This document shows positions 47,410 to 57,949 of a DNA stretch of 64,000 bases, one piece after another. Below the pieces are notes generated by a model. That model searched no databases and was not told the origin of the DNA. It saw nothing but the letters and a program-made list of their open reading frames with translations. Both the position numbers and the translations under genes were made by a program. Location of the stretch: positions 2,883,101 through 2,947,100 of the forward strand of contig NC_066838.1 of assembly GCF_001640805.2 (NCBI RefSeq), written 5' to 3'. How positions within the stretch are numbered: position 1 is the first letter of the stretch; each line of letters opens with the position of its first letter. This DNA comes from Lates calcarifer. Taxonomy: Eukaryota; Chordata; Actinopteri; Centropomidae.

Positions 47410-47439
<30 letters not shown>
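47410..47439. repeat. (TG)15 microsatellite
   Basis: Perfect run of TG. Confidence 0.96.
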
Positions 47440-47442
<3 letters not shown>

Positions 47443-47544
47443 GAGGGAGGGAGATTCCCTTTATCTCTACCTTTGAGTGATGGCTCAGTCAAAACCCAGC
47501 AGTGCAGTAACATCATGAACACTCATTGTATCCTCAACAGTCTC

Positions 47545-47568
47545 TCTCCCTCTTTCTCTCTCTCTCTA

Positions 47569-47612
<44 letters not shown>
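47545..47612. repeat. compound (TC)n(AC)n microsatellite
   Basis: Interrupted TC run (47545-47584) continuing into AC (47585-47612). Confidence 0.94.
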
Positions 47613-47615
<3 letters not shown>

Positions 47616-48084
47616 CACACAGAGACACTACCATCAGATGACTGCATTTTTATTGAAAAATAAAATGGGGATGATTTTGTCAGCGTTACATGAGACACGT
47701 TTATATTTAGATGTGTTCATCGATTTGCAGCTGACACACTACACTGGGGCTGTCTGCGGCCCATAACTCAGCCTGTGCCACAGAGATTGGCCAAATCCTG
47801 CTGCCACTAAATCATACAGCAGGGGAACAGCGCAAGAGGACAGAAACAGGGCTCTGAATGATTCTGAATGGTTTATTTCAGCTACTTGAGGTGCATTTAA
47901 TACATTCTGAACATGCTCAAAAGTGATGTCACCTGGAGGAAGTTGAAGTGCTATTTCTAAAGGGGATGGAGGAGATGAGGTGGAGTGAGATGAAGACATA
48001 CAGTATATTATATACATTTTATTAGCTACTCTGTAGCTGGTGTGTTATCGTGTGAATTTACCTGGAAGAAGCATTCTGATCCCC

Positions 48085-48285
48085 ATCTAAAGTCAAAAGT
48101 AAAAGTCCTACATTCAAAATATTGTTTTAGTAAGAGTATCATCAAGAAAATGTGCTTTAAGTATGAAAAGTAAAACTATGTATTATGCAGCATAATGACT
48201 CTTGTCAGTGTTACATTGTATTGACTTAGTGTAACTGAGGCCTTAATGTGTAAGCAATATTCAGATGTTGTAGCTGGATGAGATG
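48085..48285 (+). repeat. family B repeat, internal fragment
   Basis: AAGTAAAAGTCCTACATTCA, TTTAAGTATGAAAAGTAAAA, TATTATGCAGCATAATGACT and CCTTAATGTGTAAGCAATAT match the interior of family B in order. It shares AAGTAAAAGTCC with the copy at 41.8 kb. Confidence 0.75.
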
Positions 48286-48335
48286 GACCTGGACATGAAC
48301 CCTTTTAGGGCATTCAGCAATGTCAGTTGGTTGGT

Positions 48336-48475
48336 TAGTCCACCACTCTGTTCCAGACTGAAATATCTCAATTACATGAATTGATATGATATTTTATGTT
48401 CCCAGATGATGTATCCTAATGACTTTTTTGATCACCTGGAAGTGTATCTTACCTCTGTTTTTAGACAGCAGAGGT
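48336..48475 (-). repeat. dispersed fish repeat, family A, copy 3 (reverse fragment)
   Basis: CCACCACTCTGTTCCAGACT, GAAATATCTCAATTACATGA and GATGTATCCTAATGACTTTT parallel the 13.8-kb copy (AATATCTCAGCAGC, TGTATCCTAATGACTTTGG). Only one end of the family is present. Confidence 0.75.
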
Positions 48476-51400
48476 TACAACTACAAAGTTGAAAAATGAC
48501 TTTAGAAGACCGTGTTGGTGAGTTTCATGGATATGGATGAAACAAAGTTACGATGAGGTAAGTACATGATGGGGTGTAATGGACAGTGATTTGCCTTGGA
48601 GTATGGAGAGTAAACTCCAGGAACACACTTCCTTTTTTTCCCAGAAAGCCACATGAGAGACTGCAGTGAGTTACAGATGATAGTGGAGCAGAGACCAGTC
48701 CGGATGTGATGTTATGATGTCAAAAATTTCTATTCAAATGAAGAAAGAATTAAGACCAGTTCCAAACTATCTTCAATTTTACTGTCAGTCAGGTAAAGTT
48801 CCAAAGTATTGCGGCAGGTCTTGAGTCTGGGTGTCGATATGTCACGATATGTCAATTTGAGCAGACTCTCATCAGCTCGGACTCAAGACATGCTGCATTA
48901 TATTGGAGCCCTACCTGACTGGATTACATATGGTGTGCATAACCACCACACAGTTACAGTATGTTGGTGTTCTTTCTGTTTGGTCATGTTAGGTCAGCTG
49001 TGTTTTGGAACTTGAATCATCCTTGGCTCAGTTTGAATCAGCTTATTGTTATGTCCCTGTCAGACAAAGTTTATTTTTGAAAATCACTCATGTGCATCTG
49101 GTTCAGGTACATTTAGACCTCTAAAACATAGACTCCAGGCCACTAAAAGGTCCTCTTACAGTACCAGTTCCCTGTGAATAGCACTTTAGACTTATTAGCA
49201 TTTAACTTGAAAGCTGCGACAGCCTGTACTGTCCATTCACAGCATCACAGCTCACCAAGCCCTCACCCTAATGGCAGATTCACTGAACTTTTATAGTAGG
49301 TTCATCAAAGAGGCCTATAAACATAAAACTGATATGGGAACAGATGGGTGGTATTCCATACAATATATCAGACATAAACCTCTGGATCACAAAGACAAGT
49401 AGTGCTAGACAGTCTAGGAATTGAGTTTTTTAGACCCAATTCACTTTCAATTCACTCACTTGTGTTTGTTGACAGAGCAGAAAAGATGTATCATATCGTG
49501 TATGGATCCAATATTTACGTTGATTTTCAGTATTTAATGGACCACAACTAAAATTCTTTCCAAAGGGTACAAATAATAAAAAAATAAAGTTTTCACCCAC
49601 ACACCTAGCATCTCTGTTCCTGGGTTGAAAATTATCTTTTTAAGGTTTCACAGAAAATGAAGCCTTTTGAATCAATATAAACAATTTCACAGTACTCATG
49701 CATTCACAACTATAGTAATGCCATTCTACAAAACCAGTACTAGCCCCTCAATTATATAAGTTGCTGCAGATTTGTAGTTTGATGGTGCCATTTTGTTTGC
49801 TCTAAAAAGTAAAGGACTGTCAGAGCTGTGTGTAACTCACAACTAAGGTTAAAAGTGTAATTGAAAGATTCAAATTTTAACAGTTATATTAATTTAGAAA
49901 TTTCTAATCACACCTTTCTTTCATTCATTTCATTCTTTCATCTGTGTTTAACAGTGCATCAAAGTTTTCATACTTGTCTTTAGTTTAATGAATAGCTATG
50001 CTTTTGCCCCCCCTCTCCACACAACATATACCTATGCCAGTATCAAAAAAAAAAAAAAGTTAAACAATCTGGCTGGATTTAACGTGGTGTCAGTTCCTTA
50101 GATCTTAAACAACAGCAGCAAAGAGAACCATTTTGGTGGAAAACAGATATGTTTGAGTGTAAACACTGAATGTTGTGTATCAGTATATTTGCAATTTGCC
50201 AAATATGTAAATTAACAAAATTCTGTTATTATGTTAATGTTTTTTTTTTTCTACAAATCACATTTGCTGTGTGTGTACTCGCATATAACATAATTTCTAG
50301 AGGAGAAGTATTGAGCGTCAGGATACAAGCAGATTTTACAAGACATTTTCATGGTAGATGTGTCTTTGCGACAATTCGTTCTGCCTTGGGAAAATTACCA
50401 TTTTACTCCATCTTTCCATTGACTTGGAATACAGTTACAGTACCTCAAAACAATGTTTGAAAAATCATTCAAATGCTGTTTCTCCCATTGTCCTGTTGAT
50501 TCAGTCCAGCAGTACTCCAAATTCACCTTGCTGATATCACATGAGATGCAGTTACTTAATAAACTGTATGTCAAAGTGGAGACAGGCATAGAGAGGGAGG
50601 CGGGGGGTGAACACCTGTAACAGGCTGCAGTAGTTCCTCCCCTTGCAATGCTGTTAGTGGTGTTAGCTTGCTGGCAGCTGGAAGGAGCCTTGATAGCCTT
50701 GAAAAAGGGCCCCCAAAATTACACAACCAGCAAAAAAACTTCATTTAAAGCTGGTGTGAGCCTGACTCCCGGCTAGAGTATTCTGTCACTAAAGATGCTA
50801 CATGGCATGATTGTTGAGATGTGAGCTGAGTCGTTTCTCTCTTATGCTATTTATTGTTTTTCAAAGTTGAGTGTGTATTTCTACATCTGCCTGACCTCTA
50901 TCTGCACTTGGGTTCCAGTCCTATCAGAATAATGAATTCTTTAAACTTTAAAACTGCAATTGTTATTGTTAGCATGTAGTGATTCTGAATCATCACAAGT
51001 GTTTGTAGTGGACATATCATATTTGAAATTGACTCTCAAATGCCATACATCCAACTGTCATAACTAATGAATAATAAAACACCCAACTACCCACAGCAAG
51101 AAAAGCTCTCTGGCGCTGCCTATGTATCAAATGGTGTGGCAAAGTGAGAATGGATCGCTCCATTTCAAAGAAACTGTGTCCATAACTTTGCCAGTAAGCT
51201 ACAGTTACAATAGAGCATATTTGCTGTTGCTGCATCTCTGAACACTGAATAGTAATTAGACAGTCTGGCCTGCACCCTCAGTGTCTTTAAAGCTAAAGGG
51301 GCATCTCTTTTGAAGGGCATATTTTTTCTTTCAGTAAATAAGAGTTTAATTTAGCTTGATCCTCAAAATACACAAGGTCACTGGCTGCCCCTCCATGGCT

Positions 51401-52060
51401 ACAAAGGACAGTATGAGCTGGATCCATGAGTCTGTTTTCTATTTTATTTGCATCTTGTTACTTAACAAATTGTGTTGGTCATTGACCTCTGAGAGCATCT
51501 GCTTCCACTGGCTCTGGCCCCTAAGCATGGATACAGACTGTGAGCTAATTGTTGTTTATGGGCAGTGGCCCCTCATCCACAGTTTGATCCCCTTGTTCAT
51601 GAGGTGCATAGGGACAGGCAGCTGGTCCAGGCAGTCCAGCACAATTAGCGTTGAAGCCAAATCGAAAGTCAAAGTCTTTTCATTAGATTGAAAACCTCTC
51701 CTGTGGTAAAGTATCAGCCAAAGTCATATATTTAACTTTCCTCTCCAGTGTTACTAATTAAAAATACAATCACACTTCTTACTCTTTCTGTCACCTTTCC
51801 CTCTCTCTGTCTTTTTGTTGCTTCCTCGTCTTTGTCTCCTGGCCCCTCCCCTCTCTTTTCACATTTACTTTTTTTCAGTCCCACCACTGGCTTGGATCAG
51901 AGAGCTCTCTCTCCCAGATTAAAAAGTGTCTGCAGGATCTGTACACTGTATCCATTGCTTCTCCCTTGCCACCAGGTAATGCAGAAAAAGCATTCATCTC
52001 CTAGGCCATTTCACACGCCAGCTAAAGTAATGGTCCCCCGGGAACTTTAACTGCATCATA
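48476..52060. other. gene-free unique sequence
   Basis: About 3.6 kb with no supported exon, RNA gene or transposon. A13 run at 50046-50058. Confidence 0.5.
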
Positions 52061-52064
52061 GAAA

Positions 52065-52100
52065 GGGGGCTGGGGGGGTGAAGGGGGGGAAACAGGAGGG
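52065..52100 (+). other. G-quadruplex-forming motif
   Basis: Four G-runs on the plus strand: 5 G (52065-52069), 7 G (52072-52078), 7 G (52083-52089) and 3 G (52098-52100). The loops are 2, 4 and 8 bases. With two seven-base G runs, several alternative foldings are possible. Confidence 0.65.
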
Positions 52101-52307
52101 AAAAAAACAAGGAAATATTTTGGTGTTTGGACTTGGTGGTTGCAGTTTGTCTCTGATGGGACTGCCCCACCACAGAGAGAGCAAGTTTGAAGGAGCTTAT
52201 TGTTTTTTTGTCCTACATCACAACCTTATTATTCTGTCTGCTTGCCAAGCCGGATCAGATGAGTGTACAGACTAAAGTGCCCGTTGACAACACTGTGGGG
52301 TTCAGAA

Positions 52308-52308
<1 letters not shown>

Positions 52309-52338
<30 letters not shown>

Positions 52339-52418
52339 TCAGCACACGCACACACACACAAAAGAGGCAGGCATGGAGCACAAATTCTTACATACACACA
52401 CACACACACACACACACT
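52309..52418. repeat. (CA)n, (GA)n and (CA)n microsatellite cluster
   Basis: CA at 52309-52324, GA at 52325-52338, CA again at 52344-52360 and 52395-52418. Confidence 0.92.
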
Positions 52419-52746
52419 CAAGCATAAATTAAAAGCACACACAGTAGACAAACACTTCACTCGGCATTTGTGCATTTCAAAATTAAAGATGTAATCTGAC
52501 TCAACACACCCTTCCACAATGACAAATACTTAACAGTAGAGAAGCACTTCACCTCACAAATTACAGGCAAAGCCCTTACAAAATAAAACGTGCTTTCATG
52601 TGCTTTATTACTTTTTACACAGTGTTCATAAATGGCTTCCTTTAAACAGATACCATCCGACTTTAATAGATACAAAGTAGTTTTACAAATGAATACAGTT
52701 GAGCTTGAATAAATGTCAGTATTATACATATATTTTTCAATTTAAA

Positions 52747-53194
52747 GATCATTAAAGCTACATAATATAACTTTGCTGAGCAGAAGCGCCCCCTGCAGCC
52801 ACAAACGTTAATTAATTATTTTGGGCTCAGAGTCCGTGGCTAAGTAGTTTTTATGTGCAGAAAACAAAGCTGAAACATGGCCAAATAGTGCATATTACCC
52901 ATGAACCCCATCTTCTGGAGCAGGAAGTGCTGTCTCTGTAACAAACACACCAAACTCTGTTTAGAATCCTTCATTACAAGAGCATTACTCTTGAACTTGC
53001 ATGGTCTGATTCCAGCAGTTTAAGCCACTATCACTCAGCTTTGCACTTCTTATGGATACTGTACAGGCTTTCAGGGCAGGCAGTGGGAATGACAATGACA
53101 CCATTCTCCCCATTAGAAGTCAGCGTAGCATCAAAATGATTTTGTTATTTGCTGTTATTTTAAGATAAAATAGTCACATAAAGTTGCTTTAAGA
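52747..53194. mobile_element. MITE-like element with about 20-bp terminal inverted repeats
   Basis: The left end has TTAAAGCTACATAATATAAC. The reverse complement of the right end (53173-53194) gives TTAAAGCAACTTTATGTGAC, with 15 of 20 bases equal. The interior has GCGCCCCCTGCAGCC and ACCCCATCTTCTGGAGCAGG. I recall TTAAAGCTACATAAAG-type ends from other fish repeats. No target duplication is clear and there is no coding capacity. Confidence 0.6.
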
Positions 53195-54740
53195 TAAAAT
53201 TATTTGAAATGCTTCCTATGCATATAAATGTCTGAACATATACGTGAAATATCATTACTGCTGTATAGTAAGCCTACTCTTATTTGTTGAATTTATTTAC
53301 AAATTGTTGAATCCATGTGCACAGATTAACTGTATGTGTGTATATGTATATGTGAGTTACATTTGTGTAAAGCAAACATTGCTAATATACTGGTCGAATA
53401 TTCAACTTGCGTTGTATTGCGTGTATATTTGTGTAATTGTTTTACATTCATTGATGGCGTTCATATATTGGATGATGTATGAACGCAATCATTTATTCAC
53501 AATTTGGTATACACATTTGTAAATCTTGTTTTTATTTCTGAATCAGATTTTATGAATTTGTCTCCATCTGTACTATATCTAAAATATACCTTTGATGTTA
53601 CTTTAATCTTGAGCACTTGTCACTGGGAGCATTCTGACTCACCAGTCAGGCCAATGTAAATCTTTGGTATATGAAGAAAAAAAAGCAGCTGAGAAGAAAG
53701 TGTGAGAAGCCATGAATAAAATTAAGAAGTGGGGAAAAAAGGAAAAGATTTAGGGTAATAGGACTAATTGGAGCAGTAGGATACCTGTGAAGGAGCCAGA
53801 GCAGAAGAGTGAATAGTTTAAAGGTGTTATTTTGTCTTTTGCTCTGCTCTCTGTTTCAGTTTTTTGAACATGATTAACATTCCAAAACTCTCTCTCTGTG
53901 TGTGTGTGTGTGCATATGTGTGTGTCTTGATGTCTGCACCAGTGCCTCCAGTCTTTGCTGTGGTCCCAGGACAGATCATACACACAACACACACAAGTGC
54001 AGATACACACTTGGTCCCTGGAGTTCTTGAGAAGCGGAGATTGCCTCTTTAAGGTGGAAATCAATATCCTTTCTTTCCCCATCTCTCCTCCCTTCCTGCT
54101 GTCCTCTCAATTCCCGCGTCCTCTCTCTTTCCATCTCGCTGTGTCTCTCGTCCGCCTTCTCCACAGATACATTTGCCCCACCTGAGACTCTTCATCAGCT
54201 CAGAGAGACACACAAAGTGGACACCTTTCGCCCTGCTTGTCTGTATGAGGGACCCTCCCCTCTCTCTCTCTCCTCCTCTGCCATGCTGTCCACACATACA
54301 TGCACCACCATGGTGCCACCAAATGTGATGTAGTCCCAGACTCAGACATGACTTAGACAGGGTGCTGTGAGTACAGCTGGTAGAGAGGGTGTGTGGGAGT
54401 TTGGGTGGGTGGCAGAGGAAGGCCTCGCACCTCTTTATTTGGCAGGGCTAAAAATACAGTGGGGAGATTCGGCGCGGGGCAACGCCAGGGTATGAACATG
54501 AGGGTGTTCAGGCTTAAGCGGACTTCAGTGCTGATTTCAAGGCCTGTCAGTTTTGAAGGGCAAGACTTTGAGGAGGGTGGAATTACATGGGTACTGTTTA
54601 ACTATTCTTTTTTTAAATTTTTTATTTTCATTAAGTCACGTATTAAAAATATGGACTTCCACATGATTAGGAAACAAAATGTATATTTTAGTATATTTAG
54701 TATATTTTATTAAGGCAAAAATCTGAAAACACACTCTATG
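53195..54740. other. gene-free sequence
   Basis: Contains a TG run (53897-53912) and a pyrimidine-rich stretch (54060-54280). No exon seen. Confidence 0.5.
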
Positions 54741-56004
54741 CTAGTGGTTCCCAATACCTACCATACAAACAAACTCACATGGGCACATTACTGAAGAAAT
54801 AATAAAGCATTTATTTCGACACATTTTTATTATGTGGATATTTGATATTATATTCAATATATAACATTAAGAGTAATAATGGTGCACTGAACCCAAACAG
54901 GGGTAATTGCAGGAAGTCAACTAACAATTTTGACGGAATTTGACTGATAATCAACTATGAACACCACAGCTACAATCAGAGCTGCCATACATTTACAATT
55001 GCACATCTGTATATTTTTCTTATTCTACATAAAGAAATAGTGTGGTGTGAACATTTGGGAAATAGGTTGATGCATTTTTTTTAGCTGTGAGTTGAGACGA
55101 TCAGTGCTGAGAGGTGCTGTTAGGCTAGCTGTTTTCGTCGCTGTTGTGTGACTTCTCTGACATTTACATTTTGGTGAATGACAGGCATTTTGTTCTGGCA
55201 GCCACAATTTCATCACCTCCTGAAGTTGCTTGATATTGTAGGTGAACTGTCTGACGAAGTGAAGCCAAGGTCAATATAACTTTTCTGGCAAATCCTCTTT
55301 CTCTTTTTGACACATACAGCATTCTTTTCTTTGTGGTGCTTGGCCATTGTGCCATTAGCTGTTTTGTCGTAGAAGGCATAGACAGCCAACTATCTAGCAG
55401 AAATGCTAACTACTAACTCTGCAGGGAGTAAGGCTCTGTGAGTATGCCTTCTGCTCACATCTACACAATACACCTTATTCTCTCTGTATTTCAAAGTTTT
55501 GTTTAATAAATGAAGATAGGCATCCTTTATATAATTAAGATACTACAGCCACACACATAGCTCTGGGAGCCTACATACAGTAGTGCATAATGCTTTGCGC
55601 TAAGTGCTAACAATTAGCATGCTAAGATCACAGTGATAATGTTAATGCTAATTATTGGCAGGAAATGTTGATTTTGTTCGCCATCTTAGTTTAGTGGGTT
55701 GGCATGCAAACATTTGCAAAGCAGCTCTACAGGGTTGGGGTCAGATCAGAAAGCCTTTCATTGCGTAGGGATACAACAAAATTAGTTGTGACCCTCAAAC
55801 GATGTATTTAAAACATAAAAAAATGAAACACAAGAGGTACAACTGAGGCTGATGGGAAAGTCAGTCGTTGTGTAATATTTTTATCTGATGATGGTGCAAG
55901 ATGAAAAGTTAATGATAATCAAAGTTATTACAATTCATCCTTAAGGGAACATGCTTTGGTGATCCCTGGAGGGGTCAGGACCCTAAAGTTTGGGAACCAG
56001 GCCT
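54741..56004. repeat. region bounded by inverted GGTTCCCAA ends
   Basis: CTAGTGGTTCCCAA at 54741-54754 and TTTGGGAACCAGGC near 55989-56002 are inverted. The right end follows GGAGGGGTCAGGACCCTAAA. Such GTTCCCAA(AC)CTTT ends mark a common group of fish repeats. The two ends may belong to one 1.26-kb element that later received other insertions, or to two separate fragments. No matching target duplication was seen. Confidence 0.4.
55589..55965 (+). repeat. dispersed fish repeat, family A, copy 4 (forward)
   Basis: TAATGCTTTGCGCTAAGTGC, TTCGCCATCTTAGTTTAGTG, GGCTGATGGGAAAGTCAGT, GATGATGGTGCAAGATGAAA and AAAGTTATTACAATTCATCC follow the family order. Confidence 0.8.
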
Positions 56005-56422
56005 GGATTTTTTGATTAAATGTATCTACCTTGGCTTGGATTATTCGAACTGATGATAAAGTCTTATGTCGTACCCTCCCAAATATACATTGCAAAAATA
56101 TGCAGGGTTCAGATTGAGCTTTGGAGTAGTAATTTGAAATTTGAGGAGCAGAAGGATTACCAATATGTCATTTATTGTCTACATATGCATCAATATGACT
56201 AATCTAGGACTGTGGTTAAGGAGCTGAGCCCAAGGACAGGCATGGCGCAGATAGACTGTAAGTAAAGTAGATTGAGTTTCACGAGCAGAAGACGGTATGG
56301 GACAGTAATGTGACACACTAAGTGTCGACAACAGAAAAAAAAAAAAAAAAGTAAATCAAGCTCAGACCAGACTAGTCAACTGGCAGAGAGAATGATTAAA
56401 AGTGACTGCATCATTATCACTG

Positions 56423-56446
56423 CCACCACCACCACCACCACCACCA
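56423..56446. repeat. (CCA)8 microsatellite
   Basis: Perfect CCA run just upstream of the candidate promoter. A16 lies at 56335-56350. Confidence 0.93.
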
Positions 56447-56504
56447 GCCTTCCCTGACACCCCCCTGCCTCACCTCCCAGTATTCCCCGCCCTGTTCCTC
56501 CCAC

Positions 56505-56660
56505 GTTCCCACCCACCTACTTTAACCCAGACACCCCCAGCAGCACTTGGGAGGCTATTTTTTGCCACGCTTCACTAAATAAGGCCGTGGAGCATGGCTG
56601 CGCGGGTGGGCTGGTGGAAGGGTGCGCAGCTCTGGTTCTTACCTTGGTATAAAAACCCTG
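56505..56660 (+). promoter_or_regulatory. candidate TATA-box promoter with muscle-type sites
   Basis: TATAAAAA at 56648-56655 is a strong TATA box. Upstream, on the plus strand, are CCACCCACC (CACC box, about 56509-56518), CACTTG (E-box, 56544-56549), CTATTTTTTG (56555-56564, one base from the MEF2 consensus) and CTAAATAAGG (56575-56584, one base from a CArG box). The GC-rich 56583-56635 lies between. E-box, MEF2, CArG and CACC sites close to a TATA box are the usual make-up of striated-muscle promoters. Each site alone is common, so the cluster is suggestive, not proof. The start of transcription would be near 56675. Confidence 0.45.
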
Positions 56661-56674
56661 GGATGGAGGGGGTT

Positions 56675-56989
56675 TCCTCTGACCATGCTGAACCTCTCAC
56701 TTGCTCCCCCCTTACAGTGTTCTCATTTGAACTTGCTTTCGTCTATTTTTGACACTCAAATTGAAAAAAACAAAAATCAATGTACAAACTCTGCCTGTGA
56801 GCAGCATCAGTTGACCTTTTATTCAAGAACCCCTTTTTTTATGCCAACAATTTGATTTGCTAAATTGCGGAAATCTTTCTAGTCTTTCGTCTCTTCATTT
56901 TGGAGGAATTGTTTTCACCAACTGCTGGACAAGATATCGGGAAAGTGACTAAGTGGAATATGGGGCAAAAGGACGAGAGACAGGAAAAA
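56675..56989 (+). other. candidate first exon of an unrecognised gene
   Basis: Lies about 25 bases after the TATA box and ends at AAA|GTAAGA (donor GT at 56990-56991). Near its end an ATG (56960-56962) in good Kozak context (A at -3, G at +4) would give MGQKDERQEK and leave the exon in phase 0. An earlier ATG (56685) opens a short frame that stops at 56855, so it would act as an upstream frame. The coding part is too short to identify. It could equally be untranslated. Not recognised as any known gene. Confidence 0.35.
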
Positions 56990-57039
56990 GTAAGAGATAA
57001 CTAAGTTTACTTTTAAAACCTCAGATTGCTATTACTTGT

Positions 57040-57430
57040 TGTCACCTATCTTTTATTTTCCTTTCCTCTTTTTGCTTTTTTCCCACGTTTCATCCACCCA
57101 AACTTTTTACCTCCCACTATGCTTTATCCTTTTTTTCTTTACTTGCTTCCATCATCCCTCTCTTCCTTCTTTTTCTTCTTTTCTCTCCTTTCATTCTTCC
57201 AAGCATCTTATCATTTCCTCTGTAACCTCTTTTTTTCTTACTTCTGCCTTTTAATTATCTTGCCTTTCCTTCTCTTCCTCTCCATTCTTCCTTCATTCCT
57301 TCTATTTGATTTTATTCTTTAATCCATTATTTTTCTTGTTTTCCTCACCCGCTCTTTCCTTACTCACTCTTTCATTCTCTCAACCCCTCCCTCCCTGCGT
57401 CCCTCTTCCTGATTTGTCCTTCAGCTCTGT
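57040..57430 (+). repeat. long pyrimidine-rich tract
   Basis: C/T-rich for almost 400 bases and rich in TTTTCTTC and CTTCCTTC words. It falls in the putative intron between the two candidate exons. Open frames here (Phe/Leu/Ser-rich) are compositional. Confidence 0.8.
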
Positions 57431-57734
57431 CAGCACTCACTATCTCACTCCATCTCCTTCTCTGGCACTCTGATCAGCTGTCTTCCTTCTAACTTTACAT
57501 GGCCTGGTGTGGTGTGGAGGGACGGGCAGCTGCCGCCTGACGCATTTCATTGCCCAGTCATCACTTCCAATCGAGCCCTCTTAAACAAACCTCTTGGCTT
57601 TTTTTAATGGCCACTATTTTTGCTCTCTTTTCTACCTGCACTGGGTTCTATGAGGTTTTTTTTCTTTCTTGGTCAGCCTGTATTTCCCCTCCTCCTTTCT
57701 CACCCCATCCAGAAAGAGAGAGAGGCATTGCAAG

Positions 57735-57848
57735 TCCCGTGACCCTCTTCTTTTCTCTCCACTCCTCTCTTTTCACTCCTCCTCTCCTCCTCCTCCTCCT
57801 CCTTCTCTTTTCCTCTCCGCATCCTTAAACTCTCCATCGCTGATTCAG
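57735..57848 (+). other. polypyrimidine tract and splice-acceptor candidate
   Basis: CTTCTTTTCTCTCCACTCCT through (CCT)n at 57785-57803 to CTCTCCATCGCTGATTCAG, ending in CAG at 57846-57848. The tract is unusually long for an acceptor, and CTGAT upstream of the AG is too close for a normal branch point, so an earlier A (for example in CTTAAAC, about 57826-57832) would have to serve. Confidence 0.35.
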
Positions 57849-57931
57849 CTTCCAGGGAGGAGGGACTCTGCCTGCAGCGACCGCTTCACTCCGCATGGGC
57901 CACCATCCCTATCTGGATCACTTTTACTACG
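57849..57931 (+). other. candidate second (or alternative first) exon
   Basis: Ends at TACTACG|GTAGGTG, a good donor (GT at 57932). If the acceptor at 57848 is used, the exon is 83 nt. The phase-0 frame inherited from the upstream exon reads LPGRRDSACSDRFTPHG and stays open to the donor. An ATG at 57895 in another frame would give MGHHPYLDHFYY and then leave in phase 1, which would suit an alternative first exon. All three frames are open, so frame openness is not evidence. No known protein is recognised. Confidence 0.35.
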
Positions 57932-57949
57932 GTAGGTGTGGAAGTGTCT

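Noticed and set aside
55025..55379. Basic open frame on the minus strand (KKRMLYVSKRERGFARK)
   Set aside because: Considered as a DNA-binding domain fragment of a transposon, but no Cys/His pattern or helix-turn-helix signature was seen.
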